Assembly (NCBI GenBank): GCA_012514775.1
Contig: JAAYZQ010000414.1
Coordinates: 1-20,182 of the forward strand
DNA: 20,182 nt
Direction: 5' to 3'
From: Anaerolineaceae bacterium
Lineage (GTDB): Bacteria > Chloroflexota > Anaerolineae > JAAYZQ01
In this document: piece after piece, positions 12,337 through 19,388 of the stretch
Position numbering within the stretch: the first letter of the stretch is position 1
How the letters are laid out: every line of letters begins with the position of its first letter
Program-made: the position numbers and the translations under genes
The notes under the pieces: generated by a model
What the model saw: only the letters and a program-made list of their open reading frames with translations
Databases searched by the model: none
Told to the model about the DNA's origin: nothing

Positions 12337-13689
12337 GTGGCCGGCCCGTCCTTTCCCCGTTTTCAGCCCTTCCTGCGGCGCGCCCTGCTCCGGTTCCTGC
12401 AGGCCGACCGGCCCTTTGTCTCCGGCGGCGAGGCCGAGACGGCCGCGGAGGTAGAGCACCACTACCGCTGGAACCTGGCCATGAACCTGCTGGATGGCGG
12501 CATCTTCTGGTTCGGCCTGAGCTTTATCTCCGCCACCACCATCCTGCCCCTCTTTGTCACCAAGCTGACGGACAGCACCTTTGCCGTGGGCCTGGTGGCG
12601 GTCATCTCGTCGGCGAGCTGGTTCCTGCCGCAGATGTTCGCCGCCCACTGGATCGAGCGGCTGCCCCGCATGGTGCCGGTCGTCGCCCGGGCCGGCTTTT
12701 TCCTGGAACGGGTGCCGGTGTGGCTGCTGGTGGGGGCGGCGCTGCTGGCCGGCTCGCAGCCGGCGCTGGCCCTGGTCGTGTTTTTCGTCGTCTACCTGTG
12801 GCGCGGGCTGGGGGGCGGCGTGGTGGCTCCGGCCTGGCAGGACATGATCGCCCGCTGCTTTCCGGTCGACCGCCGCGGCCGGTTCCTGGGCGCGGCCAGC
12901 TTTCTGGGGGCCGCGGCGGCGGTGGCGGGCGCGGCGCTGAGCGCCTGGCTGCTGGAGCAGTTGCCCTTCCCCCAGAACTTTGCGGCCACCTTTGCCATCG
13001 CCGGCCTGGCAGTCACGTTAAGCTGGTTCTTCCTGTCGCGGACGCGAGAGCCGGCGCAGCCGCCCTCCCGGCGCCCGGTCGAGCGGGAGCGCCTGTTGGC
13101 GCGGTTGCCCCGCGTCGTGCGCGGCGACGCCAACTTTCGCCGCTTTCTCTCGGCGCGCTGGCTGCTGTCCCTGGGGGGCATGGGCACCGGCTTCCTGACG
13201 GTCGCCGCCGTGAACCGCTGGCAGGTGCCCGACTCGACGGTCGGCCTGTTTACCACCGCCCTGTGGATCGGCGAGACCGTGGGCTACCTCTGCTTTGGCC
13301 TGCTTATCGACCGCTTTGGCAACAAGCTCGCCCTGGAGCTGGGCGCGGGGGCCCTGGCGGCGGCCTTTCTCCTGGCCCTGCTGGCGCCGGCACCGGCGTG
13401 GTATTACGTCGTCTTTGGCCTGGTGGGCATCCACCTGGCCGCGCTCCTCAGCTCGGGCATCCTGGTGACCATGGAGTTCTCGGGGCCCGAGCAGCGGCCG
13501 ACCTACGTGGGCATCGCCAACAGCACCGTGGGGCTGGTGAACATGACCGCGCCCCTCATCGGCGCCTGGCTGGCGACGGTGGGCTACGGAACGCTGTTTG
13601 CCGCCAGCGCGGCGGTTAGCCTGGCCGGCCTGGGCGCCCTGCATTGGGCCGTGCGCGAGCCGCGGTGGAGCGTGGCGGGCGGGGCGTAG
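12337..13689 (+). CDS. MFS-family permease
   Basis: This 450-aa polytopic membrane protein has a soluble N-terminal ~45 residues and about 12 hydrophobic segments. It carries the MFS motif-A form GLLIDRFGNK (321-330) and a charged central loop (SRTREPAQPPSRRPVERERLLARLP) between the two six-helix halves. Its start is GTG 12337, 12 bp after the larC stop with AGGG just upstream, so it is probably the last gene of the operon. The substrate cannot be read from sequence. A role in Ni/Mo cofactor or lactate traffic would be a guess from position. The gene is convergent with the next one, and GCCGCCGGCGGC (13690-13701) is a perfect palindrome right after the stop. Confidence 0.85.
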   Translation: MAGPSFPRFQPFLRRALLRFLQADRPFVSGGEAETAAEVEHHYRWNLAMNLLDGGIFWFGLSFISATTILPLFVTKLTDSTFAVGLVAVISSASWFLPQMFAAHWIERLPRMVPVVARAGFFLERVPVWLLVGAALLAGSQPALALVVFFVVYLWRGLGGGVVAPAWQDMIARCFPVDRRGRFLGAASFLGAAAAVAGAALSAWLLEQLPFPQNFAATFAIAGLAVTLSWFFLSRTREPAQPPSRRPVERERLLARLPRVVRGDANFRRFLSARWLLSLGGMGTGFLTVAAVNRWQVPDSTVGLFTTALWIGETVGYLCFGLLIDRFGNKLALELGAGALAAAFLLALLAPAPAWYYVVFGLVGIHLAALLSSGILVTMEFSGPEQRPTYVGIANSTVGLVNMTAPLIGAWLATVGYGTLFAASAAVSLAGLGALHWAVREPRWSVAGGA

Positions 13690-13734
13690 GCCGCCGGCGG
13701 CGCAGATCTCTGCCGGGTGCGACCCCCGGCGCGG

Positions 13735-14991
13735 TTATGGCCGGGGGCGCAGGCGAGGCTCGAAGCGGGCATATTGTCGTGGATTGTGCTCGCGCACGAG
13801 CGCCAGGAGCACGTCGTACAGGTCGTATCGCTCGACGTGGTCCACCACGGCATCGACCACCTCGTTCAAGCTGGGGTCGGCGTCCAGGTCGTCGAGTACG
13901 GGCCGCAGGTCGGAATGGCTCTGGCAGAGCCGTCGCAGCTCCTGGGGCCCAAAGGAAGCCAACAGCAGCTCGCGGAGCACGGCCAGGTCGTAGGGCGGGC
14001 GCCGGACGGGCAGGAGCGCGCGCCTGCGCCTGAGGGCCAGCACCAGGGCCACGGCAACCAGCACGTTGCCCAGCACCACCGCGCCGACGATCCAGCCCAG
14101 GCCCGGCACACCCCGCGGTTCGGGCGGGCCGACCACGTCGACGGACAGGCTGCGTATCCAGCTCGGGCGCGCCTCGTTGCCCTCGCCAATCCGGTAGGCG
14201 CTCACGACCAGGACGTAGGTGCCGGGGCGCTCTGGCGCCTGCACGTTCCAGGCCCACACCGTGGCCTTGTTGACCTCGTCGATGTCGATGGCCTGGGTTG
14301 CCGGGTAGAGGTCCTCAACCGCAAAGCCCAGGGAGTGGAGCTCGATGCGCATGGTGCCGGCGACCAGGATCGTCGCCCGGTAGCGGTTCAGCTCGCCGGC
14401 GACGGCCGGAGCATCGGGCGGGATCTCGACCCGTTCGACCTCGATGGGGACGAGGGAGGCGAGCATGGCCGGCACGTACACCGACAGGACGACGACGTCG
14501 CTGGAGCCGGCGGTCATGCGGATGGGGTATTCGATGTTGACCTCGCCAAGCGTCGAGACGTCCGTGATCTCGGTGCCCTCGTTTGTCTCCACCTGTACCG
14601 TGGGCGTGGGCGGGGGCGTTGCAGCGCCGGCCGCGGTTCCAGTCGGGCCGGGGCCCGGCCTTTCCGTCGGGGTCTGGCGTGCGGCGGCGGTGCTGAGGGG
14701 CGTGCGCGTCGCGGTCACCGGCGGGACGAGGACCGAGGGGCTCGGCGGGGGCGTCCTGGTCGCCGTTTCCTCCTCGGGCACCGTTACCTCCGCGACCGGG
14801 GTTTCCTCCGCGGTCCCCGTAGGCGTCGGCCCGGAACCCAGGACCAGGAACAGGGCCGAGGCGGCCAGGGCCAGAACGAGCAAGAGGGCTGCCAGGAGCA
14901 GCCAGGGCCAGGCGCCGCGCCCCCGCTGCCGGGGCGGGCCGCCGGACGACCGGCCGGCGTTGACCTCCGGGTCCCGTACCCCCTTGCCCAT
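13735..14991 (-). CDS. Two-pass membrane protein with C-terminal EAD adaptor domain
   Basis: This 418-aa protein starts at ATG 14991 with GGAGGAACAGG upstream. It has a basic N-terminus, TM1 at ~27-51, a Pro/Thr-rich spacer (53-132) and a beta-rich extracellular domain (~133-290: VNIEYPIRM, VVVLSVYVP, YRATILVAG, GTYVLVVSAYRIGEG). TM2 is at ~297-320 and is followed by an RRRR stop-transfer. Residues 334-414 are an EAD very like that of the 573 adaptor: YDLAVLRELLLASF, QELRRL and RQYARFEPRL line up in the same places. The predicted topology is both ends inside and the beta domain outside. It would present an EAD at the inner membrane face. It has its own promoter and lies divergent from the nitroreductase gene. 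Partner and stimulus are not known. Confidence 0.8.
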   Translation of the reverse strand: MGKGVRDPEVNAGRSSGGPPRQRGRGAWPWLLLAALLLVLALAASALFLVLGSGPTPTGTAEETPVAEVTVPEEETATRTPPPSPSVLVPPVTATRTPLSTAAARQTPTERPGPGPTGTAAGAATPPPTPTVQVETNEGTEITDVSTLGEVNIEYPIRMTAGSSDVVVLSVYVPAMLASLVPIEVERVEIPPDAPAVAGELNRYRATILVAGTMRIELHSLGFAVEDLYPATQAIDIDEVNKATVWAWNVQAPERPGTYVLVVSAYRIGEGNEARPSWIRSLSVDVVGPPEPRGVPGLGWIVGAVVLGNVLVAVALVLALRRRRALLPVRRPPYDLAVLRELLLASFGPQELRRLCQSHSDLRPVLDDLDADPSLNEVVDAVVDHVERYDLYDVLLALVREHNPRQYARFEPRLRPRP

Positions 14992-15019
14992 CTACCTGTT
15001 CCTCCACGCTGTTGACCGT

Positions 15020-15048
15020 ATTATACCACCAGGGGCGGGAAAAGGCAA
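15020..15048 (-). promoter_or_regulatory. Promoter of the membrane EAD gene
   Basis: On the minus strand, TTGCCT (15048-15043), a 17-bp spacer and TATAAT (15025-15020) lie about 30 bp before ATG 14991. The start is near 15013. Confidence 0.75.
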
Positions 15049-15082
15049 TGGGGCATTGGCCGCGCCTTCGTACCCTGCCCGC

Positions 15083-15110
15083 TGGCCTTTTCCCCCATTC
15101 TCCGTATAAT
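15083..15110 (+). promoter_or_regulatory. Probable promoter of the nitroreductase gene
   Basis: A perfect TATAAT at 15105-15110 has only a weak -35 (TGGCCT, 15083-15088, 16-bp spacer). The leader to ATG 15167 would be about 50 nt. Confidence 0.5.
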
Positions 15111-15166
15111 GGCCCCATGCCCCCTGCCGGGGCGGCGCGAGACGAGGAGGGGATCAGGAGGTCGTT

Positions 15167-16030
15167 ATGTCACATGGAGCACCCATCACCGAGCTTATCC
15201 GCAGGCGCTATTCGTGCCGCACGTACCTCGCCACACCCATCGGGCCGGACAGGCGCCAGCCCCTGGAGGAATACCTCCGGCTCATCGCAGAGGGTCCCAT
15301 GGGCAGCCCGTTGCGCTTTGTGCTGGTGGCGGCGAGGGAAAAGGACCGCAGTGCGCTGCGCGGGCTGGGCACCTACGGGTTCATCCGGGGGGCGACGGGC
15401 TTTGTGCTGGGCGCCGTGGGGGCGGCGGAGCACGACATGGAGGATTTCGGCTACGCCGGCGAGCAGATCGTGCTGTTGGCCACGGGGCTGGGGCTGGGCT
15501 CCTGCTGGCTGGGCGGAACGTTCCGGCGCAGCCGCTTTGCTGAACGGCTGGGGCTGGGCCCGGAGGAGCACATGCCCTGCGTCCTGTCGCTGGGCATCCC
15601 CGCCGACCGGCGCAGCCTCATCGACCGGCTGTCGCACATCGGGGCCGGCTCGGCGCGCCGGCTGCAATGGGAGAGGCTCTTTTACGACGGCAGTTGGGAC
15701 CAGCCCCTGGACGAGGAGGCAGCCGGCGACTACGCGACGCCGCTGGAGATGGTGCGCCTGGCGCCCTCGGCGTCGAACCGGCAGCCGTGGCGGGTGCTCC
15801 GCCAGGGCCAGGCGTGGCACTTTTTCCTGCAGCGAACGCCGGGCTATGGCAAGGTCAGCGAGCCGGTCTCGGGCGGCAGCGACCTGCAGCGCGTGGACAT
15901 GGGCATCGCCATGTGCCACTTTGAGCTGACGGCCAAGGAGATGGGGCTGGAGGGCCGCTGGACGGTGGACCCGGAGGCGGCCGGCGGGCCGGAGCCGGCC
16001 GAGTACGTGGTGAGCTGGCTGGCAGGCTGA
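15167..16030 (+). CDS. TM1586-type nitroreductase family protein
   Basis: This 287-aa protein starts at ATG 15167 with CAGGAGG 8 bp upstream. The N-terminal RRRYSCRTY (12-20) is the phosphate-binding 'RRSxRxF' of FMN nitroreductases. GLGLGSCWLGG (107-117) is the second FMN contact loop. Unusually, the 'PSAxNxQPW' motif (APSASNRQPW, 199-208) is in the second half, the order found in the TM1586-like family where the chain is a pseudo-duplicated single-domain fold. An FMN-dependent NAD(P)H oxidoreductase is expected. The natural substrate is unknown. It is monocistronic, transcribed away from the membrane EAD gene and convergent with the ECF operon. The small hairpin at 16065-16080 (GCCAGC/GCTGGC) may be part of the shared 3' end. 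Confidence 0.82.
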   Translation: MSHGAPITELIRRRYSCRTYLATPIGPDRRQPLEEYLRLIAEGPMGSPLRFVLVAAREKDRSALRGLGTYGFIRGATGFVLGAVGAAEHDMEDFGYAGEQIVLLATGLGLGSCWLGGTFRRSRFAERLGLGPEEHMPCVLSLGIPADRRSLIDRLSHIGAGSARRLQWERLFYDGSWDQPLDEEAAGDYATPLEMVRLAPSASNRQPWRVLRQGQAWHFFLQRTPGYGKVSEPVSGGSDLQRVDMGIAMCHFELTAKEMGLEGRWTVDPEAAGGPEPAEYVVSWLAG

Positions 16031-16115
16031 AGCCGGGCGAGAAAGGCAGGCCAGAGCCCGCCATGCCAGCGAGGGCTGGCCCGGCGGGCCCTGGCCGAGC
16101 AGGGCGCCAGGCGCG

Positions 16116-16865
16116 TCACTCCTGGGCCGAGGGCATCAGGTCGTCGTCATCCAGGTCGTCGTCCAGGTCTCCCATCCGCTGTCCAACGGGCAGGCCGATC
16201 TTGGGCAGGCCGATGAGCAGCGGGGTGCCGATGATGGCCGCGCCCAGGCTGAACAGCGTCCTCTCCACCGGGGCCAGGGGCAGCGTTGCCAGCCAGATCT
16301 CCGGGGGCAGCCGGAACTGGATGAGAGCCCACAGGGAGCCAAAGGCGTGGTCCGCGATGGTACCCGCCATGGCGGCCAGGAACACGCCCACAAAAATCCT
16401 CCTGCGATTCTCGGAGCCGATCCAGTTGGAGGCCACGAGCCAGCCCACCAGGCAGGCGACAATCCCCAGGAGCCAGACGGCCGGCTGGAACCACGCCTCC
16501 CGGCCCAGGGGGACCAGGTACCAGGCGCCGGCAAAGCCCAGGATGATGAGCAGGGGCCAGTACCACCGCCTGGTCATCGCCAGGCCCGCGCAGAAGGCGC
16601 CCAGGGTGGGCACCAGGAACGACAGCGGGCCAAAGAAGGCCGTGTGCGGCGCGATGAGATGGCCGACAAAGGCGCCGATGGCCGCGCACAGCGCACCGGC
16701 CATGGGCCCGAAAAAGATCCCGGCCAGGGGAAAGAGCGCCGAGCTCACGCTGAACGTCGCGCCGGTGCCGATGATGGGAAAGGCGGGCACGAGCATGACG
16801 GCAGCGATGAGCGCGGCCCAGACGGCAATCACGGCCGGATGGGTGGTCAGCAACCCTTTTTTCAT
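16116..16865 (-). CDS. ECF transporter S component (substrate-binding membrane subunit)
   Basis: This 249-aa membrane protein starts at ATG 16865 with AAGGAG upstream, where the start overlaps the upstream ATPase stop by 4 bp. About six or more hydrophobic segments are visible. Helix 1 has A14-x3-A18-x3-A22, the AxxxA pattern by which S components contact EcfT. The next segment reads FSVSSALFPLAGIFFGPMAGALCAAIGAFVGH, as in vitamin S components. The C-terminus is an unusual acidic tail (GDLDDDLDDDDL). It is the last gene of an operon with two EcfA ATPases, EcfT and a DHPS-like protein. The substrate is not identifiable. A pterin- or folate-related compound is only a guess from the neighbour gene. 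Confidence 0.78.
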   Translation of the reverse strand: MKKGLLTTHPAVIAVWAALIAAVMLVPAFPIIGTGATFSVSSALFPLAGIFFGPMAGALCAAIGAFVGHLIAPHTAFFGPLSFLVPTLGAFCAGLAMTRRWYWPLLIILGFAGAWYLVPLGREAWFQPAVWLLGIVACLVGWLVASNWIGSENRRRIFVGVFLAAMAGTIADHAFGSLWALIQFRLPPEIWLATLPLAPVERTLFSLGAAIIGTPLLIGLPKIGLPVGQRMGDLDDDLDDDDLMPSAQE

Positions 16866-17710
16866 CGTTCTTCTCCTTCTCTTTTTCTTTTTTCGAGGAT
16901 ATGTTGCCCCAGCTCCTGGACGGTCAGGGCCGTGGGCGGCAGCCCCAGCCGGGGCGGGAGCGCCTGCGACAACTGGGTGATCTGGGGAGGGAGCACGTGC
17001 GTGCGGCCCAGGATCTCGGGCTGGGCCAGGACCTCGGCGGTGGGCCCATCCAGGAGGACCCGGCCGCCGTGGAGGACCAGGGTGCGCGCCGTGTACTCGG
17101 CGATGAGGGACATGTCGTGGGTGACGACGAGGACCGTGTGTCCTTCCCCGTGTAGCTGGCGGGCAATGCCCATGATCTGGTGGCAGCCCTTGTAGTCCTG
17201 CCCCGTCGTGGGCTCGTCCAGGATCAGGATGCGGGGCTGCATGGCCAACACCGAGGCGATGACGACCTTGGCTCGCTCGCCCTTGGGCAGGGCCGGTGGG
17301 AACTCGTCCCGCACAGCATCGAGCCCCGTGGCGGCAATCGCCCGGTCCGACCTGGCCCGTATCACGTCCCTGTCCAGGCCCAGGTTTCGCGGCCCGAAGG
17401 CAATCTCCTCCTCCACGGTCTGGGCAAAGAGCTGTTGGTCCGGGTTCTGCAGGACAAAGCCGATGCGCGTCGCCAGCTCGCTGACGGCAAGCCGGCCGGC
17501 GTCCTGCCCCTCGATCCAGACCTCGCCGGCCGTCGGCCGCAGCAGCCCGACCAGGTTCTTGAGCAGCGTCGTCTTGCCGGCTCCGTTCTCGCCAATGATC
17601 CCCAGGAACTCCCCGCGCTGCACGGTCAGGTTGAGGCCAAACAACGCGGGAGCCCTGCCCGCGTCGTAGGCAAAGGTGAGGTCCTGGGTGCGAATGGCCG
17701 GCGTGCTCAC
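16862..17710 (-). CDS. ecfA: ECF transporter ATPase, non-consensus signature (LPKGE)
   Basis: This 282-aa ABC ATPase starts at GTG 17710, overlapping the previous stop by 4 bp. Walker A is GENGAGKTT (40-48), the Q-loop is LQNPDQQLF with Q88, Walker B is ILILDEP (161-167) with catalytic E166, and the H-switch is VVTHD (195-199, H198). The signature helix reads L141-P-K-G-E-R-A-K-V instead of LSGGQ. The FGPRNLGL stretch (105-112) is ECF-typical. The C-terminal ~70 residues form the ECF extension. The missing LSGGQ affects the ATP site whose Walker motifs come from the partner ATPase encoded just upstream. Confidence 0.9.
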   Translation of the reverse strand: MSTPAIRTQDLTFAYDAGRAPALFGLNLTVQRGEFLGIIGENGAGKTTLLKNLVGLLRPTAGEVWIEGQDAGRLAVSELATRIGFVLQNPDQQLFAQTVEEEIAFGPRNLGLDRDVIRARSDRAIAATGLDAVRDEFPPALPKGERAKVVIASVLAMQPRILILDEPTTGQDYKGCHQIMGIARQLHGEGHTVLVVTHDMSLIAEYTARTLVLHGGRVLLDGPTAEVLAQPEILGRTHVLPPQITQLSQALPPRLGLPPTALTVQELGQHILEKRKREGEER

Positions 17711-18582
17711 GTTCCCCGGCCGCCTTCCAGAAGCGCTTCGACGCCCCGGCGGGCCTCCGCCAGGGTGATGGGAAAATCGGGCAGCGGGCAGCCCTCGCGG
17801 GCCAGGTAGCTGGCCAGTTGCGACACCTGCGGCGAGCGGATGACCACGCGGGCCAGGAGCGCCTCGTCGGCAAACACCTCACGTGGCGTCCCGTCGGCCA
17901 CCAGCTCGCCCTCGTGGAGGACGAGCACGCGGTCGCAGAACTCGGCCACCTGCTCGCCCTCGTCGGTGGCCATGACGATGGTCATGCCCCGCTCCCGGTT
18001 CAGCTCCCCGACGATGGAGAACAGCTCTGCCGTGCCAACGGGGTCCAACTGGGACGTGGCTTCGTCCAGGACCAGGATGCCGGGCATCATGGCCAGGGCA
18101 GCGGCGATGGCCAGGCGCTGCTTCTGCCCGCCCGAGAGGGTGGCGGGTGGCTGGCCCTCGTGCCCCGCCAGGCGGACCGCCTCCAGGGCCCAGGCGGCGC
18201 GCCTCAGGATCTCGGCCGGTTCCACGCCCAGGTTTTCGGGGCCAAAGGCCACTTCGTGGAGCACGGAGGTGGTAAACAACTGGGTTTCCGGGTCTTCCAG
18301 GACGATGCCCACCTTGCTGGACAGGCGGGCAACGCCTTCCACCTGGGTGTCGAGCCCGGCGACCGTGACCCGGCCGCGCATCCGGCCGCCCCGCGTGGTG
18401 GGGATCACGCCGTTCAGCATCTGGCAAAAAGTGGACTTGCCGGCCCCGTTCTCGCCCAGGACGGCCACAAACTCGCCCTCCCGGATGGAGACGCTGAGGC
18501 GCGAGATGGCGCGCCGCTTGCCGCCCGGGTAGCGATAGGAAACCTGGTCAAAGACGATGGCTGGTCGGGACACGTGGGACAC
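17707..18582 (-). CDS. ecfA: ECF transporter ATPase, consensus signature but altered Q-loop and H-switch
   Basis: This is a 291-aa ABC ATPase. Walker A is GENGAGKST (43-51), the signature is LSGGQKQRLAIA (149-160) and Walker B is ILVLDEA with E174. The Q-loop reads VLEDPETQLF, so Glu96 replaces the usual Gln. The H-switch position reads MATDE, with Asp207 where His is expected. The FGPENLG segment is ECF-typical. The gene starts 2 bp after the EcfT stop at GTG 18582. GTG 18573 is an alternative with slightly better spacing from GAGGG. It probably forms a heterodimer with the downstream ATPase. Confidence 0.9.
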   Translation of the reverse strand: MSHVSRPAIVFDQVSYRYPGGKRRAISRLSVSIREGEFVAVLGENGAGKSTFCQMLNGVIPTTRGGRMRGRVTVAGLDTQVEGVARLSSKVGIVLEDPETQLFTTSVLHEVAFGPENLGVEPAEILRRAAWALEAVRLAGHEGQPPATLSGGQKQRLAIAAALAMMPGILVLDEATSQLDPVGTAELFSIVGELNRERGMTIVMATDEGEQVAEFCDRVLVLHEGELVADGTPREVFADEALLARVVIRSPQVSQLASYLAREGCPLPDFPITLAEARRGVEALLEGGRGT

Positions 18583-18584
18583 CC

Positions 18585-19388
18585 TCAGAAGACCCAGGCG
18601 GCGGCCGCGGCCAGCCCGACGTACAGCACCGTCGCGCCCACGAAAAGCCAGTCCATGGTCCGCATGCGGATGTCCTGGACAAACGTGCGGGTCTTGCTTG
18701 CGCCAAAGGCACGCGAATCCATGGCCACGGCGATCAACTGCGCCCGGCGCATGGCGCCAATGACGAGGGGCGTCACCAGCGCCGGATAGGAGCGCAGCTT
18801 TTCCCAGAAGCGGCCCTTCTCAAAGACCTGCATGGCCCGCAGCCGCTGGGCATCGACGATGACGTTGGCCTCGTCTTGAAGGACAGGGATCAGGTTGATG
18901 GCCGTCGTCATGGAATAGGCCACGCGATAGGGCAGGCCCATGCGAACCAGGCCCAGGGTCAACAGGTGGACCGGCGTCGTCAGGCTCACCAGGGGCAGGA
19001 TGAGGATCACGGCAAAGAGGCGCAGGATGATGAGCACGGCAAACAGGATCCCCTCCAGCGTGATGCGGCCGATGCCGCCGACGATGGGCACCGCGGTGGG
19101 GATGATGGGATAGACCAGCGACGTCTCTCCCGGGTAAAAGAGGGCCTGGACGACAAAGAGGAACAGGGCCAGCCCGGCCAGCGCCTTGCCCGTGTCTGCC
19201 AGCATGGCCATGGGGAGGCGGGCGATTCGCCACAGGAGGAGCAGCGTCAGCCAGATGGCGGCTACCAGCCAGATGCGTTGCACGATCAGGATCAGGCCCG
19301 CCAGGAGCAACATAAAGATGATCTTGGCCCGGGGATCGAGGCGATGGAACAGGGTGTCGCCGGGCACGTACTGGATCAGCGGGCTCAC
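18585..19388 (-). CDS. ecfT: ECF transporter transmembrane subunit EcfT
   Basis: This 267-aa membrane protein has a hydrophobic N-terminal half (IIFMLLLAGLILIVQ, LVAAIWLTLLLLW and others). It also has the two coupling helices that dock into the ATPases: AQRLRAM (180-186) and AMDSRAFG (222-229), variants of the ECF 'AxRxxG' motifs. The N-terminal PGDTLFHRLDPRAKI (9-23) is family-typical. It starts at GTG 19388, overlapping the preceding gene by 4 bp. It scaffolds the two EcfA subunits and the S component encoded downstream. Confidence 0.92.
   Translation of the reverse strand: MSPLIQYVPGDTLFHRLDPRAKIIFMLLLAGLILIVQRIWLVAAIWLTLLLLWRIARLPMAMLADTGKALAGLALFLFVVQALFYPGETSLVYPIIPTAVPIVGGIGRITLEGILFAVLIILRLFAVILILPLVSLTTPVHLLTLGLVRMGLPYRVAYSMTTAINLIPVLQDEANVIVDAQRLRAMQVFEKGRFWEKLRSYPALVTPLVIGAMRRAQLIAVAMDSRAFGASKTRTFVQDIRMRTMDWLFVGATVLYVGLAAAAAWVF

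Noticed and set aside
11050..12648. 532-aa antisense frame across MOSC, larC and the MFS gene
   Set aside because: It crosses three real genes and has no recognisable domain or start signal.
13717..15015. 432-aa plus-strand frame opposite the membrane EAD gene
   Set aside because: The minus frame has TM helices, an EAD, a promoter and a ribosome site. The plus frame has none.
15117..15166. ATG 7 bp after the TATAAT at 15105, as a leaderless start (MPPAGAARDEEG)
   Set aside because: It is out of frame with the nitroreductase and continues only as an out-of-frame shadow. The gene's real start at 15167 has a good ribosome site.
16065..16080. Hairpin GCCAGC-GAGG-GCTGGC as terminator between nitroreductase and ECF operon
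   Set aside because: The stem is short and no T-run follows on either strand, so it is not claimed as a terminator.
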